Shown one piece after another: positions 28,830 to 41,973 of a DNA stretch of 64,000 nucleotides. The notes below the pieces were generated by a model. It saw only the letters and a program-made list of their open reading frames with translations, was not told the origin of the DNA and did no database searches. Position 1 is the stretch's first letter, and each line of letters starts with the position of its first letter. A program made the translations under genes and the position numbers. The stretch is from Agriotes lineatus (Eukaryota > Arthropoda > Insecta > Coleoptera > Elateridae), in contig CALNHX010002685.1 of NCBI GenBank assembly GCA_940337035.1, forward strand, positions 62,001-126,000, in the 5' to 3' direction.

Positions 28830-30198
28830 ATGATACTGGGAGATTTTAATGCTAGAATCAGCAGAGAACTTCAAAGGTTTGGAGAAGTTATTGGAGTAAA
28901 CGGCGAGGATAAGTTAAATAATAATGGGAAAAGGCTACTGCATTTCTGCATAGAAAACAATTTAGCCGTTAGCAACACTTCCAACACAAAGATATACAAA
29001 AATACACCAGGGTAGAAATAAGCAACAATGAAAAATCCATACTAGATTATGTGATAGTTGAAAGGCCGCTAATGAAATATATAAAGGATATAAGAGTAAG
29101 GAGGAGTGTGGAACTGAATTTTGATCATTATCTATTAGTAGCAAAAACCAGGATAAGTAAGGTGAAGGAAGAAAGTCTGGGTTTAACAAATAACTTTAAA
29201 GTGGCCGAAACGATTAGATATCACAAGCTAAGAGACAAGGGCGTTCCTGTAGCTTTGGTGGCCGTTAGCTTCGTCCAGGGCGGCTATGAACACACCAACT
29301 TGGCCCGCGTTGTTCGCGGTCTTGTAGCTTGGTTTCGTTCACTAGTTTTAGGCGCGAATCTGTTGATTCGCCTGCTTCAAGCACTTATGGGCAAATTGTT
29401 GATCCGCCGTACTTGCCGATCTGGGGCGAATCTGTTGATCCGCCTGCTTCAAACCATTGAGCGCGAATGCCTTCTTGCAGGCGTCCAGTGCTGATTCATG
29501 TTATCGGCCGGTTATTCCCGCGAATTAAAAGACACTGTCGACACATTCCGTCACGTACGCGCGACGCAGTATACTCTATGGTTATTACCTACGTATACAT
29601 TAAATATCAATCTATATTAACAAACTACGTACATAATACAAGAACACTTACTGTAAGGCTTCATTGCTAATTGGCATATAATGAAAGGCTGTAAAATAAA
29701 CAAATATAGGTGTCACGAATTGGCCCGTTTCAATATCCCCCCTGGTTTCATTCTAAACTGGTAACAGCTGAGAAGAAAACCATCTTTACTAGTTCTTAAT
29801 TGTAGTAATATTCCTAGCATATGCTACAAACATATTTGGAAATATATAGCAATAATATTTTTCTTCAAAATTAGCTAAATATTTTTAAGAAATATTTAAA
29901 TAATATTTACAAGGATATATTTCCCAAATATTAGAAAATAATATTTAGGCAATATTTCCAACAAATATATCCGTAACGTAAGCTAAGTGTCACATCCAGT
30001 ATTAACATAAATATTGTTTCCTAATATTTAGGAAATATTGTGTGCTGCTTGGGGCGGTTTTATATTGTTTCAGCCAAGCTGCAGAAGCAATGAGAGACAT
30101 AGTCAGTCTCCATCGAAGGTAGATTACGTAAGACTAAAAAGAAGGCTAAAACTAAAAAAGTAACTGTGTACGAAACTGACACTGATTATTTCTTACCT

Positions 30199-30486
30199 TT
30201 ATGCAGGAGGATTCAACTGCACAACCCTACTGTCTTCTCTGCAAAGTGGACACCTTTTATATTGCAGTCGGAGATCATTAACATTATCCAACTGCTTTGC
30301 ACAATGTCCACATATCGCATGATTACACCTACCGAAAGTAGGAATAATACTACTGTAACTACAGTTAAATACTGATACTTCCGACAGTTTGTCCGTATTA
30401 TTTAAGGCTAATTTTAAATTTAAACAAGTGCAGTGGCGTAACTTGGTACCCGCAGACCTGAGGGGCCCGAGCACGAGGAGGGACAC
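30199..30486 (-). CDS. RING-type exon, array unit 1
   Basis: Description for all units: the frame contains CNHAICGHC (C3, H4, C5, C6) and CPLC (C7, C8). One Cys lies 12 residues before C3 (C2 position), but the first ligand is missing in this frame (Val at that place), so C1/C2 may come from an upstream exon joined at TTAACTGTAG. The frame ends TAA, AG, then the donor GTAAG. The N-terminal third, before about residue 40, reads through the TIR-element end and is probably not real protein. A RING would suggest a ubiquitin-ligase role. Unit 1 has Ile-Ile before the PTFGRC block and Lys in NNTDK. Confidence 0.45.
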   Translation of the reverse strand: MSLLVLGPLRSAGTKLRHCTCLNLKLALNNTDKLSEVSVFNCSYSSIIPTFGRCNHAICGHCAKQLDNVNDLRLQYKRCPLCREDSRVVQLNPPA

Positions 30487-31669
30487 AGGGTCCTATAATT
30501 TTCTTTTTCTTTCATGCAATAAACGCAAGCAGGAAAAAATCTTCCTATTTATATTTTTATAATAATGGGATGTCCACGCAAAAGGCAAAAGTAGTGTTGA
30601 ATTTCCGGCTTTTAAATTCAAGCTGACAAAGATTGTTTGGTAGTATCGGCCAATTCGCAATTAACACACAGAACTAACCTGGTGGTTTCTCTCGTAACGC
30701 GGAGACGCTGTCGAATCCTGTAGCTTTGGTAGCCGTTAACTTCGTCCAGGGCGGCTATGAACACACCTAATTGGCCCGCGTTGTTCGCGGTCTGGTAGCT
30801 TGGTCTCGTTCACTAGTTTTAGGCGCAAATCTGTTGATTCGCCTGCTTCAAACACTTATGGACGAATTGTTGATCCGCCGTACTTGCCGACCTGGGGCGA
30901 ATCTGTTGATCCGCCTGCTTCAAACACTTGAGCGCGAATGCCTTCTTGCAGGCGTCCAGTGCTGATTCATGTTATCGGCCGGTTATTCCCGCGAATTAAA
31001 AGACACTGTCGACACATTCCGTCACGTACGCGCGACGCAGTACACTCTATGGTTATTACCTACGTATACATTAAATATCAATCTATATTAACAAACTACG
31101 TACATAATACAAGAACACTTACTGTAAGGCTTCATTGCTAATTGGCATATAATGAAAGGCTGTAAAATAAACAAATATAGGTGTCACGAATTGGCCCGTT
31201 TCAATATCCCCCCTGGTTTCATTCTAAACTGGTAACAGCTGAGAAGAAAACCATCTTTACTAGTTCTTAATTGTAGTAATATTCCTAGCATATGCTACAA
31301 ACATATTTGGAAATATATAGCAATAATATTTTTCTTCAAAATTAGCTAAATATTTTTAAGAAATATTTAAATAATATTTACAAGGATATATTTCCCAAAT
31401 ATTAGAAAATAATATTTAGGCAATATTTCCAACAAATATATCCGTAACGTAAGCTAAGTGTCACATCCAGTATTAACATAAATATTGTTTCCTAATATTT
31501 AGGAAATATTGTGTGCTGCTTGGGGCGGTTTTATATTGTTTCAGCCAAGCTGCAGAAGCAATGAGAGACATAGTCAGTCTCCATCGAAGGTAGATTACGT
31601 AAGACTAAAAAGAAGGCTAAAACTAAAAAAGTAACTGTGTACGAAACTGACACTGATTATTTCTTACCT

Positions 31670-31957
31670 TTATGCAGGAGGATTCAACTGCACAACCCTA
31701 CTGTCTTCTCTGCAAAGGGGACACCTTTTATATTGCAGTCGGAGATCATTAACATTATCCAACTGCTTTGCACAATGTCCACATATCGCATGATTACACC
31801 TACCGAAAGTAGGAATAATACTACTGTAACTACAGTTAAATACTGATACTTCCGACAGTTTGTCCGTATTATTTAAGGCTAATTTTAAATTTAAACAAGT
31901 GCAGTGGCGTAACTTGGTACCCGCAGACCTGAGGGGCCCGAGCACGAGGAGGGACAC
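31670..31957 (-). CDS. RING-type exon, array unit 2
   Basis: Protein identical to unit 1 despite a base change in the Pro codon of CPLC (CCA to CCC), a synonymous difference. Donor GTAAG intact. Confidence 0.45.
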   Translation of the reverse strand: MSLLVLGPLRSAGTKLRHCTCLNLKLALNNTDKLSEVSVFNCSYSSIIPTFGRCNHAICGHCAKQLDNVNDLRLQYKRCPLCREDSRVVQLNPPA

Positions 31958-33141
31958 AGGGTCCTATAATTTTCTTTTTCTTTCATGCAATAAACGCAAG
32001 CAGGAAAAAATCTTCCTATTTATATTTTTATAATAATGGGATGTCCACGCAAAAGGCAAAAGTAGTGTTGAATTTCCGGCTTTTAAATTCAAGCTGACAA
32101 AGATTGTTTGGTAGTATCGGCCAATTCGCAATTAACACACAGAACTAACCTGGTGGTTTCTCTCGTAACGCGGAGACGCTGTCGAATCCTGTAGCTTTGG
32201 TAGCCGTTAACTTCGTCCAGGGCGGCTATGAACACACCTAATTGGCCCGCGTTGTTCGCGGTCTGGTAGCTTGGGCTCGTTCACTAGTTTTAGGCGCGAA
32301 TCTGTTGATTCGCCTGCTTCAAACACTTATGGACGAATTGTTGATCCGCCGTACTTGCCGACCTGGGGCGAATCTGTTGATCCGCCTGCTTCAAACACTT
32401 GAGCGCGAATGCCTTCTTGCAGGCGTCCAGTGCTGATTCATGTTATCGGCCGGTTATTCCGCGAATTAAAAGACACTGTCGACACATTCCGTCACGTACG
32501 CGCGACGCAGTACACTCTATGGTTATTACCTACGTATACATTAAATATCAATCTATATTAACAAACTACGTACATAATACAAGTACACTTACTGTAAGGC
32601 TTCATTGCTAATTGGCATATAATGAAAGGCTGTAAAATAAACAAATATAGGTGTCACGAATTGGCCCGTTTCAATATCCCCCCTGGTTTCATTCTAAACT
32701 GGTAACAGCTGAGAAGAAAACCATCTTTACTAGTTCTGAATTGTAGTAATATTCCTAGCATATGCTACAAACATATTTGGAAATATACAGCAATAATATT
32801 TTTCTTCAAAATTAGCTAAATATTTTTAAGAAATATTTAAATAATATTTACAAGGATATATTTCCCAAACATTAGAAAATAATATTTAGGCAATATTTCC
32901 AACAAATATATCCGTAACGTAAGCTAAGTGTCACATCCAGTATTAACATAAATATTGTTTCCTAATATTTAGGAAATATTGTGTGCTGCTTGGGGCGGTT
33001 TTATATTGTTTCAGCCAAGCTGCAGAAGCAATGAGAGACATAGTCAGTCTCCATCGAAGGTAGATTACGTAAGACTAAAAAGTAGACTAAAACTAAAAAA
33101 AAGTAACTGTGTACGAAACTGACACTGATTATTTCTTACCT

Positions 33142-33429
33142 TTATGCAGGAGGATTCAACTGCACAACCCTACTGTCTTCTCTGCAAAGCGGACACCTTT
33201 TATATTGCAGTCTGAGATCATTAACATTATCCAACTGCTTTGCACAATGTCCACATATCGCATGATTACACCTACCGAAAGTAGGATTATTACTACTGTA
33301 ACTACAGTTAAATACTGATACTTCCGACAGGGTGTCCGTATTATTTAAGGCTAATTTTAAATTTAAACAAGTACAGTGGCGTAACTTGGTACCCGCAGAC
33401 CTGAGGGGCTCGAGCACGAGGAGGGGCAC
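33142..33429 (-). CDS. RING-type exon, array unit 3
   Basis: All visible zinc ligands kept. Carries Asn-Asn in place of Ile-Ile before PTFGRC, Thr in NNTDT, and a TCGAGC instead of CCGAGC marker in the TIR-derived part. Confidence 0.45.
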   Translation of the reverse strand: MPLLVLEPLRSAGTKLRHCTCLNLKLALNNTDTLSEVSVFNCSYSSNNPTFGRCNHAICGHCAKQLDNVNDLRLQYKRCPLCREDSRVVQLNPPA

Positions 33430-34615
33430 AGGGTCCTATAATTTTCTTTTTCTTTCATTCAATAAACGCAAGCAGGAAAAAATCTTCCTATTTATATTTT
33501 TATAATAATGGGATGTCCACGCAAAAGGCAAAAGTAGTGTTGAATTGCCGGCTTTTAAATTCAAGCTGACATAGATTGTTTGGTAGTATCGGCCAATTCG
33601 CAATTAACACACAGAACTAACCTGGTGGTTTCTCTCGTAACGCGGAGATGCTGTCGAATCCTGTAGCTTTGGTAGCCGTTAACTTCGTCCAGGGCGGCTA
33701 TGAACCACACCTAATTGGCCCGCGTTGTCGCGGTCTGGTAGCTTGGTTTCGTTCACTAGTTTTAGGCGCGAATCTGTTGATTCGCCTGCTTCAAACACTT
33801 ATGGACGAATTGTTGATCCGCCGTACTTGCCGACCTGGGGCGAATCTGTTGATCCGCCTGCTTCAAACACTTGAGCGCGAATGCCTTCTTGCAGGCGTCC
33901 AGTGCTGATTCATGTTATCGGCCGGTTATTCCCGCGAATTAAAAGACACTGTCGACACATTCCGTCACGTACGCGCGACGCAGTACACTCTATGGTTATT
34001 ACCTACGTATACATTAAATATCAATCTATATTAACAAACTACGTACATAATACAAGTACACTTACTGTAAGGCTTCATTGCTAATTGGCATATAATGAAA
34101 GGCTGTAAAATAGACAAATATAGGTGTCACGAATTGGCCCGTTTCAATATCCCCCCTGGTTTCATTCTAAACTGGTAACAGCTGAGAAGAAAACCATCTT
34201 TACTAGTTCTGAATTGTAGTAATATTCCTAGCATATGCTAGAAACATATTTGGAAATATATAGCAATAATATTTTTCTTCAAAATTAGCTAAATATTTTT
34301 AAGAAATATTTAAATAATATTTGCAAGGATATATTTCCCAAACATTAAAAAATAATATTTAGGCAATATTTCCAACAAATATATCCGTAACGTAAGCTAA
34401 GTGTCACATCCAGTATTAACATAAATATTGTTTCCTAATATTTAGGAAATATTGTGTGCTGCTTGGGGCGGTTTTATATTATTTCAGCCAAGCTGCAGAA
34501 GCAATGAGAGACATAGTCAGTCTCCATCGAAGGTATATTACGTAAGACTAAAAAGAAGGCTAAAATTAAAAAAAAAGTAACTGTGTACGAAACTGACACT
34601 GATTATTTCTTACCG

Positions 34616-34903
34616 TTATGCAGGAGGATTCAACTGCACAACCCTACTGTCTTCTCTGCAAAGTGGACACCTTTTATATTGCAGTCTGAGATCATTAACA
34701 TTATCCAACTGCTTTGCACAATGTCCACATATCGCATGATTACACCTACCGAAAGTAGGATTATTACTACTGTAACTACAGTTAAATACTGATACTTCCG
34801 ACAGTTTGTCCGTATTATTTAAGGCTAATTTTACATTTAAACAAGTACAGTGGCGTAACTTGGTACCCGCAGACCTGAGGGGCTCGAGCAGGAGGAGGGG
34901 CAC
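34616..34903 (-). CDS. RING-type exon, array unit 4
   Basis: Asn-Asn form; Val for Leu in CLNVKLAL and a Leu-Leu N-terminus, both shared only with unit 5, so units 4 and 5 are sister copies. The plus-strand side shows TTACCGTTATG in place of TTACCTTTATG, changing the base next to the splice donor (AAGGTAA to ACGGTAA). Confidence 0.45.
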   Translation of the reverse strand: MPLLLLEPLRSAGTKLRHCTCLNVKLALNNTDKLSEVSVFNCSYSSNNPTFGRCNHAICGHCAKQLDNVNDLRLQYKRCPLCREDSRVVQLNPPA

Positions 34904-36089
34904 AGGGTCCTATAATTTTCTTTTTCTTTCATTCAATAAACGCAAGCAGGAAAAAATCTTCCTATTTATATTTTTATAATAATGGGATGTCCACGCAAAA
35001 GGCAAAAGTAGTGTTGAATTGCCGGCTTTTAAATTCAAGCTGACATAGATTGTTTGGTAGTATCGGCCAATTCGCAATTAACACACAGAACTAACCTGGT
35101 GGTTTCTCTCGTAACGCGGAGACGCTGTCGAATCCTGTAGCTTTGGTAGCCGTTAACTTCGTCCAGGGCGGCTATGAACACACCAACTTGGCCCGCGTTG
35201 TTCGCGGTCTGGTAGCTTGGTTTCGTTTACTAGTTTTAGGCGCGAATCTGTTGATTCGCCTGCTTCAAACACTTATGGACGAATTGTTGATCCGCCGTAC
35301 TTGCCGACCTGGGGCGAATCTGTTGATCCGCCTGCTTCAAACACTTGAGCGCGAATGCCTTCTTGCAGGCGTCCAGTGCTGATTCATGTTATCGGCCGGT
35401 TATTCCTGCGAATTAAAAGACACTGTCGACACATTCCGTCACGTACGCGCGACGCAGTACACTCTATGGTTATTACCTACGTATACATTAAATATCAATC
35501 TATATTAACAAACTACGTACATAATACAAGAACACTTACTGTAAGGCTTCATTGCTAATTGGCATATAATGAAAGGCTGTAAAATAAACAAATATAGGTG
35601 TCACGAATTGGCCCGTTTCAATATCCCCCCTGGTTTCATTCTAAACTGGTAACAGCTGAGAAGAAAACCATCTTTACTAGTTCTGAATTGTAGTAATTTT
35701 CCTAGCATATGCTACAAACATATTTGGAAATATATAGCAATAATATTTTTCTTCAAAATTAGCTAAATATTTTTAAGAAATATTTAAATAATATTTGCAA
35801 GGATATATTTCCCAAACATTAGAAAATAATATTTAGGCAATATTTCCAACAAATATATCCGTAACGTAAGCTAAGTGTCACATCCAGTATTAACATAAAT
35901 ATTGTTTCCTAATATTTAGGAAATATTGTGTGCTGCTTGGGGCGGTTTTATATTCTTTCAGCCAAGCTGCAGAAGCAATGAGAGACATAGTCAGTCTCCA
36001 TCGAAGGTATATTACGTAAGACTAAAAAGAAGGCTAAAACTAAAAAAAAAGTAACTGTGTACGAAACTGACACTGATTATTTCTTACCG

Positions 36090-36377
36090 TTATGCAGGAG
36101 GATTCAACTGCACAACCCTACTGTCTTCTCTGCAAAGTGGACACCTTTTATATTGCAGTCTGAGATCATTAACATTATCCAACTGCTTTGCACAATGTCC
36201 ACATATCGCATGATTACACCTACCGAAAGTAGGATTATTACTACTGTAACTACAGTTAAATACTGATACTTCCGACAGTTTGTCCGTATTATTTAAGGCT
36301 AATTTTACATTTAAACAAGTACAGTGGCGTAACTTGGTACCCGCAGACCTGAGGGGCTCGAGCAGGAGGAGGGGCAC
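36090..36377 (-). CDS. RING-type exon, array unit 5
   Basis: Near-identical to unit 4, including CLNVKLAL and the altered base at the donor. Ligands intact. Confidence 0.45.
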   Translation of the reverse strand: MPLLLLEPLRSAGTKLRHCTCLNVKLALNNTDKLSEVSVFNCSYSSNNPTFGRCNHAICGHCAKQLDNVNDLRLQYKRCPLCREDSRVVQLNPPA

Positions 36378-37562
36378 AGGGTCCTATAATTTTCTTTTTC
36401 TTTCATTCAATAAACGCAAGCAGGAAAAAATCTTCCTATTTATATTTTTATAATAATGGGATGTCCACGCAAAAGGCAAAAGTAGTGTTGAATTGCCGGC
36501 TTTTAAATTCAAGCTGACATAGATTGTTTGGTAGTATCGGCCAATTCGCAATTAACACACAGAACTAACCTGGTGGTTTCTCTCGTAACGCGGAGACGCT
36601 GTCGAATCCTGTAGCTTTGGTAGCCGTTAACTTCGTCCAGGGCGGCTATGAACACACCAACTTGGCCCGCGTTGTTCGCGGTCTGGTAGCTTGGTTTCGT
36701 TTACTAGTTTTAGGCGCGAATCTGTTGATTCGCCTGCTTCAAACACTTATGGACGAATTGTTGATCCGCCGTACTTGCCGACCTGGGGCGAATCTGTTGA
36801 TCCGCCTGCTTCAAACACTTGAGCGCGAATGCCTTCTTGCAGGCGTCCAGTGCTGATTCATGTTATCGGCCGGTTATTCCTGCGAATTAAAAGACACTGT
36901 CGACACATTCCGTCACGTACGCGCGACGCAGTACACTCTATGGTTATTACCTACGTATACATTAAATATCAATCTATATTAACAAACTACGTACATAATA
37001 CAAGAACACTTACTGTAAGGCTTCATTGCTAATTGGCATATAATGAAAGGCTGTAAAATAAACAAATATAGGTGTCACGAATTGGCCCGTTTCAATATCC
37101 CCCCTGGTTTCATTCTAAACTGGTAACAGCTGAGAAGAAAACCATCTTTACTAGTTCTGAATTGTAGTAATTTTCCTAGCATATGCTACAAACATATTTG
37201 GAAATATATAGCAATAATATTTTTCTTCAAAATTAGCTAAATATTTTTAAGAAATATTTAAATAATATTTGCAAGGATATATTTCCCAAACATTAGAAAA
37301 TAATATTTAGGCAATATTTCCAACAAATATATCCGTAACGTAAGCTAAGTGTCACATCCAGTATTAACATAAATATTGTTTCCTAATATTTAGGAAATAT
37401 TGTGTGCTGCTTGGGGCGGTTTTATATTCTTTCAGCCAAGCTGCAGAAGCAATGAGAGACATAGTCAGTCTCCATCGAAGGTAGATTACGTAAGACTAAA
37501 AAGAAGGCTAAAACTAAAAAAAAGTAACTGTGTACGAAACTGACACTGATTATTTCTTACCT

Positions 37563-37850
37563 TTATGCAGGAGGATTCAACTGCACAACCCTACTGTCTT
37601 CTCTGCAAAGTGGACACCTTTGATATTGCAGTCTGAGATCATTAACATTATCCAACTGCTTTGCACAATGTCCACATATCGCATGATTACACCTACCGAA
37701 AGTAGGATTATTACTACTGTAACTACAGTTAAATACTGATACTTCCGACAGTTTGTCCGTATTATTTAAGGCTAATTTTAAATTTAAACAAGTGCAGTGG
37801 CGTAACTTGGTACCCGCAGACCTGAGGGGCCCGAGCACGAGGAGGGGCAC
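37563..37850 (-). CDS. RING-type exon, array unit 6
   Basis: Gln replaces Lys just before CPLC (LQYQRCPLC). Asn-Asn form but with the CCGAGC/TTTTCCTTTC markers also seen in units 9, 10 and 12. Donor restored to AAGGTAAG. Confidence 0.45.
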   Translation of the reverse strand: MPLLVLGPLRSAGTKLRHCTCLNLKLALNNTDKLSEVSVFNCSYSSNNPTFGRCNHAICGHCAKQLDNVNDLRLQYQRCPLCREDSRVVQLNPPA

Positions 37851-39049
37851 AGGGTCCTATAATTTTCTTTTCCTTTCATGCAATAAACGCAAGCAGGAAA
37901 AAATCTTCCTATTTATATTTTTATAATAATGGGATGTCCACGCAAAAGGCAAAAGTAGTGTTGAATTGCCGGCTTTTAAATTCAAGCTGACATAGATTGT
38001 TTGGTAGTATCGGCCAATTCGCAATTAACACACAGAACTAATCTGGTGGTTTCTCTCGTAACGCGGAGACGCTGTCGAATCCTGTAGCTTTGGTAGCCGT
38101 TAACTTCGTCCAGGGCGGCTATGAACACACCAACTTGACCCGCGTTGTTCGCGGTCTGGTAGCTTGGTTTCGTTCACTAGTTTTAGGCGCGAATCTGTTG
38201 ATTCGCCTGCTTCAAACACTTATGGACGAATTGTTGATCCGCCGTACTTGTCGAACTGGGGCGAATCTGTTGATCCGCCTGCTTCAAACACTTGAGCGCG
38301 AATGCCTTCTTGCTGGCGTCCAGTGCTGATTCATGTTATCGGCCGGTTATTCCCGCGAATTAAAAGACACTGTCGACACATTCCGTCACGTACGCGCGAC
38401 GCAGTACACTCTATGGTTATTACCTACGTATACATTAAATATCAATCTATATTAACAAACTACGTACATAATACAAGAACACTTACTGTAAGGCTTCATT
38501 GCTAATTGGCATATAATGAAAGGCTGTAAAATAAACAAATATAGGTGTCACGAATTGGCCCGTTTCAATATCCCCCCTGGTTTCATTCTAAACTGGTAAC
38601 AGCTGAGAAGAAAACCATCTTTACTAGTTCTGAATTGTAGTAATATTCCTAGCATATGCTACAAACATATTTGGAAATATATAGCAATAATATTTTTCTT
38701 CAAAATTAGCTAAATATTTTTAAGAAATATTTAAATAATATTTACAAGGATATATTTCCCAAATATTAGAAAATAATATTTAGGCAATATTTCCAACAAA
38801 TATATCCGTAACGTAAGCTAAGTGTCACATCCAGTATTAACATAAATATTGTTTCCTAATATTTAGGAAATATTGTGTGCTGCTTGGGGCGGTTTTATAT
38901 TGTTTCAGCCAAGCTGCAGAAGCAATGAGAGACATAGTCAGTCTCCATCGAAGGTAGATTACGTAGGACTAAAAAGAAGGCTAAAACTAAAAAAAAGTAA
39001 CTGTGTACGAAACTGACACTGATTATTTCTTACCTTTATGCAGGAGGAT

Positions 39050-39316
39050 TCAACTGCACAACCCTACTGTCTTCTCTGCAAAGTGGACGCCTTTTATATT
39101 GCAGTCGGAGATCATTAACATTATCCAACTGCTTTGCACAATGTCCACATGATTACACCTACCGAAAGTAGGATTAATACTACTGTAACTACAGTTAAAT
39201 ACTGATACTTCCGACAGTTTGTCCGTATTATTTAAGGCTAATTTTAAATTTAAACAAGTGCAGTGGCGTAACTTGGTACCCGCAGACCTGAGGGGCTCGA
39301 GCACGAGGAGGGGCAC
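39050..39316 (-). pseudogene. RING-type exon, array unit 7, frameshifted
   Basis: A 7-bp deletion of ATATCGC near 39,151 shifts the frame right after GRCNH, destroying the rest of the RING (C5-C8). This is the only unit with a broken finger. Donor intact. Confidence 0.5.
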
Positions 39317-40501
39317 AGGGTCCTATAATTTTCTTTTTCTTTCATTCAATAAACGCAAGCAGGAAAAAATCTTCCTATTTATATTTTTATAATAATGGGA
39401 TGTCCACGCAAAAGGCAAAAGTAGTGTTGAATTGCCGGCTTTTAAATTCAAGCTGACATAGATTGTTTGGTAGTATCGGCCAATTCGCAATTAACACACA
39501 GAACTAACCTGGTGGTTTCTCTCGTAACGCGGAGACGCTGTCGAATCCTGTAGCTTTGGTAGCCGTTAACTTCGTCCAGGGCGGCTATGAACACACCAAC
39601 TTGGCCCGCGTTGTTCGCGGTCTGGTAGCTTGGTTTCGTTCACTAGTTTTAGGCGCGAATCTGTTGATTCGCCTGCTTCAAACACTTATGGACGAATTGT
39701 TGATCCGCCGTACTTGCCGACCTGGGGCGAATCTGTTGATCCGCCTGCTTCAAACACTTGAGCGCGAATGCCTTCTTGCAGGCGTCCAGTGCTGATTCAT
39801 GTTATCGGCCGGTTATTCCCGCGAATTAAAAGACACTGTCGACACATTCCGTCACGTACGCGCGACGCAGTACACTCTATGGTTATTACCTACGTATACA
39901 TTAAATATCAATCTATTTTAACAAACTACGCACATAATACAAGAACACTTACTGTAAGGCTTCATTGCTAATTGGCATATAATGAAAGGCTGTAAAATAA
40001 ACAAATATAGGTGTCACGAATTGGCCCGTTTCAATATCCCCCCTGGTTTCATTCTAAACTGGTAACAGCTGAGAAGAAAACCATCTTTACTAGTTCTGAA
40101 TTGTAGTAATATTCCTAGCATATGCTACAAACATCTTTGGAAATATATAGCAGTAATATTTCTCTTCAAAATTAGCTAAACATTTTTAAGAAATATTTAA
40201 ATAATATTTACAAGGATATATTTCCCATACATTAGAAAATAATATTTAGGCAATATTTCCAACAAATATATCCGTAACGTAAGCTAAGTGTCACATCCAG
40301 TATTAACATAAATATTGTTTCCTAATATTTAGGAAATATTGTGTGCTGCTTGGGGCGGTTTTATATTGTTTCAGCCAAGCTGCAGAAGCAATGAGAGACA
40401 TAGTCAGTCTCCATCGAAGGTAGATTACGTAAGACTAAAAAGAAGGTTAAAACTAAAAAAAAGTAACTGTGTACGAAACTGACACTGATTATTTCTTACC
40501 T

Positions 40502-40789
40502 TTATGCAGGAGGATTCAACTGCACAACCCTACTGTCTTCTCTGCAAAGTGGACACCTTTTATATTGCAGTCGGAGATCATTAACATTATCCAACTGCTT
40601 TGCACAATGTCCACATATCGCATGATTACACCTACCGAAAGTAGGAATAATACTACTGTAACTACAGTTAAATACTGATACTTCCGACAGTATGTCCGTA
40701 TTATTTAAGGCTAATTTTAAATTTAAACAGGTACAGTGGCGTAACTTGGTACCCGCAGACCTGAGGGGCTCGAGCACGAGGAGGGGCAC
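40502..40789 (-). CDS. RING-type exon, array unit 8
   Basis: Ile replaces Lys in NNTDI, a marker shared with units 11 and 13 along with the TCGAGC form. Ligands and donor intact. Confidence 0.45.
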   Translation of the reverse strand: MPLLVLEPLRSAGTKLRHCTCLNLKLALNNTDILSEVSVFNCSYSSIIPTFGRCNHAICGHCAKQLDNVNDLRLQYKRCPLCREDSRVVQLNPPA

Positions 40790-41973
40790 AGGGTCCTATA
40801 ATTTTCTTTTTCTTTCATGCAATAAACGCAAGCAGGAAAAAATCTTCCTATTTATATTTTTATAATAATGGGATGTCCACGCAAAAGGCAAAAGTAGTGT
40901 TGAATTGCCGGCTTTTAAATTCAAGCTGACATAGATTGTTTGGTAGTATCGGCCAATTCGCAATTAACACACAGAACTAACCTGGTGGTTTCTCTCGTAA
41001 CGCGGAGACGCTGTCGAATCCTGTAGCTTTGGTAGCCGTTAACTTCGTCCAGGGCGGCTATGAACACACCAACTTGGCCCGCGTTGTTCGCCGTCTGGTA
41101 GCTTGGTTTCGTTTACTAGTTTTAGGCGCGAATATGTTGATTCGCCTGCTTCAAACACTTATGGACGAATTGTTGATCCGCCGTACTTGCCGACCTGGGG
41201 CGAATCTGTTGATCCGCCTGCTTCAAACACTTGAGCGCGAATGCCTTCTTGCAGGCGTCCAGTGCTGATTCATGTTATCGGCCGGTTATTCCCGCGAATT
41301 AAAAGACACTGTCGACACATTCCGTCACGTACGCGTGACGCAGTACACTCTATGGTTATTACCTACGTATACATTAAATATCAATCTATATTAACAAACT
41401 ACGTACATAATACAAGAACACTTACTGTAAGGCTTCATTGCTAATTGGCATATAATGAAAGGCTGTAAAATAAACAAATATAGGTGTCACGAATTGGCCC
41501 GTTTCAATATCCCCCCTGGTTTCATTCTAAACTGGTAACAGCTGAGAAGAAAACCATCTTTACTAGTTCTGAATTGTAGTAATATTCCTAGCATATGCTA
41601 CAAACATATTTGGAAATATATAGCAATAATATTTTTCTTCAAAATTAGCTAAATATTTTTAAGATATATTTAAATAATATTTACAAGGATATATTTCCCA
41701 AATATTAGAAAATAATATTTAGGCAATATTTCCAACAAATATATCCGTAACGTAAGCTAAGTGTCACATCCAGTATTAACATAAATATTGTTTCCTAATA
41801 TTTAGGAAATATTGTGTGCTGCTTGGGGCGGTTTTATATTGTTTCAGCCAAGCTGCAGAATCAATGAGAGACATAGTCAGTCTCCATCGAAGGTAGATTA
41901 CGTAAGACTAAAAAGAAGGCTAAAACTAAAAAAAGTAACTGTGTACGAAACTGACACTGATTATTTCTTACCT

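Larger units (their letters stand above)
27464..29245 (+). pseudogene. LINE ORF2 endonuclease, split by insertions and cut by the RING array
   Basis: Starts LKVGTWNVRSLSDKIQEL with TETKKKG (N-terminal APE endonuclease blocks) up to about 27,593. It resumes at 28,829 with ILGDFNARISRELQRFG, continues through GKRLLHFCIENNLAVSN, and after a frameshift near 29,015-29,040 reads SILDYVIVERPLMKYIKD and VELNFDHYLLVAKTR, the domain's C-terminal Asp-His region. The reading ends at RYHKLRDK where the tandem array begins. The RT half is absent from the window on this strand. It probably belongs with ORF1 at 26.2-26.9 kb. Confidence 0.75.
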
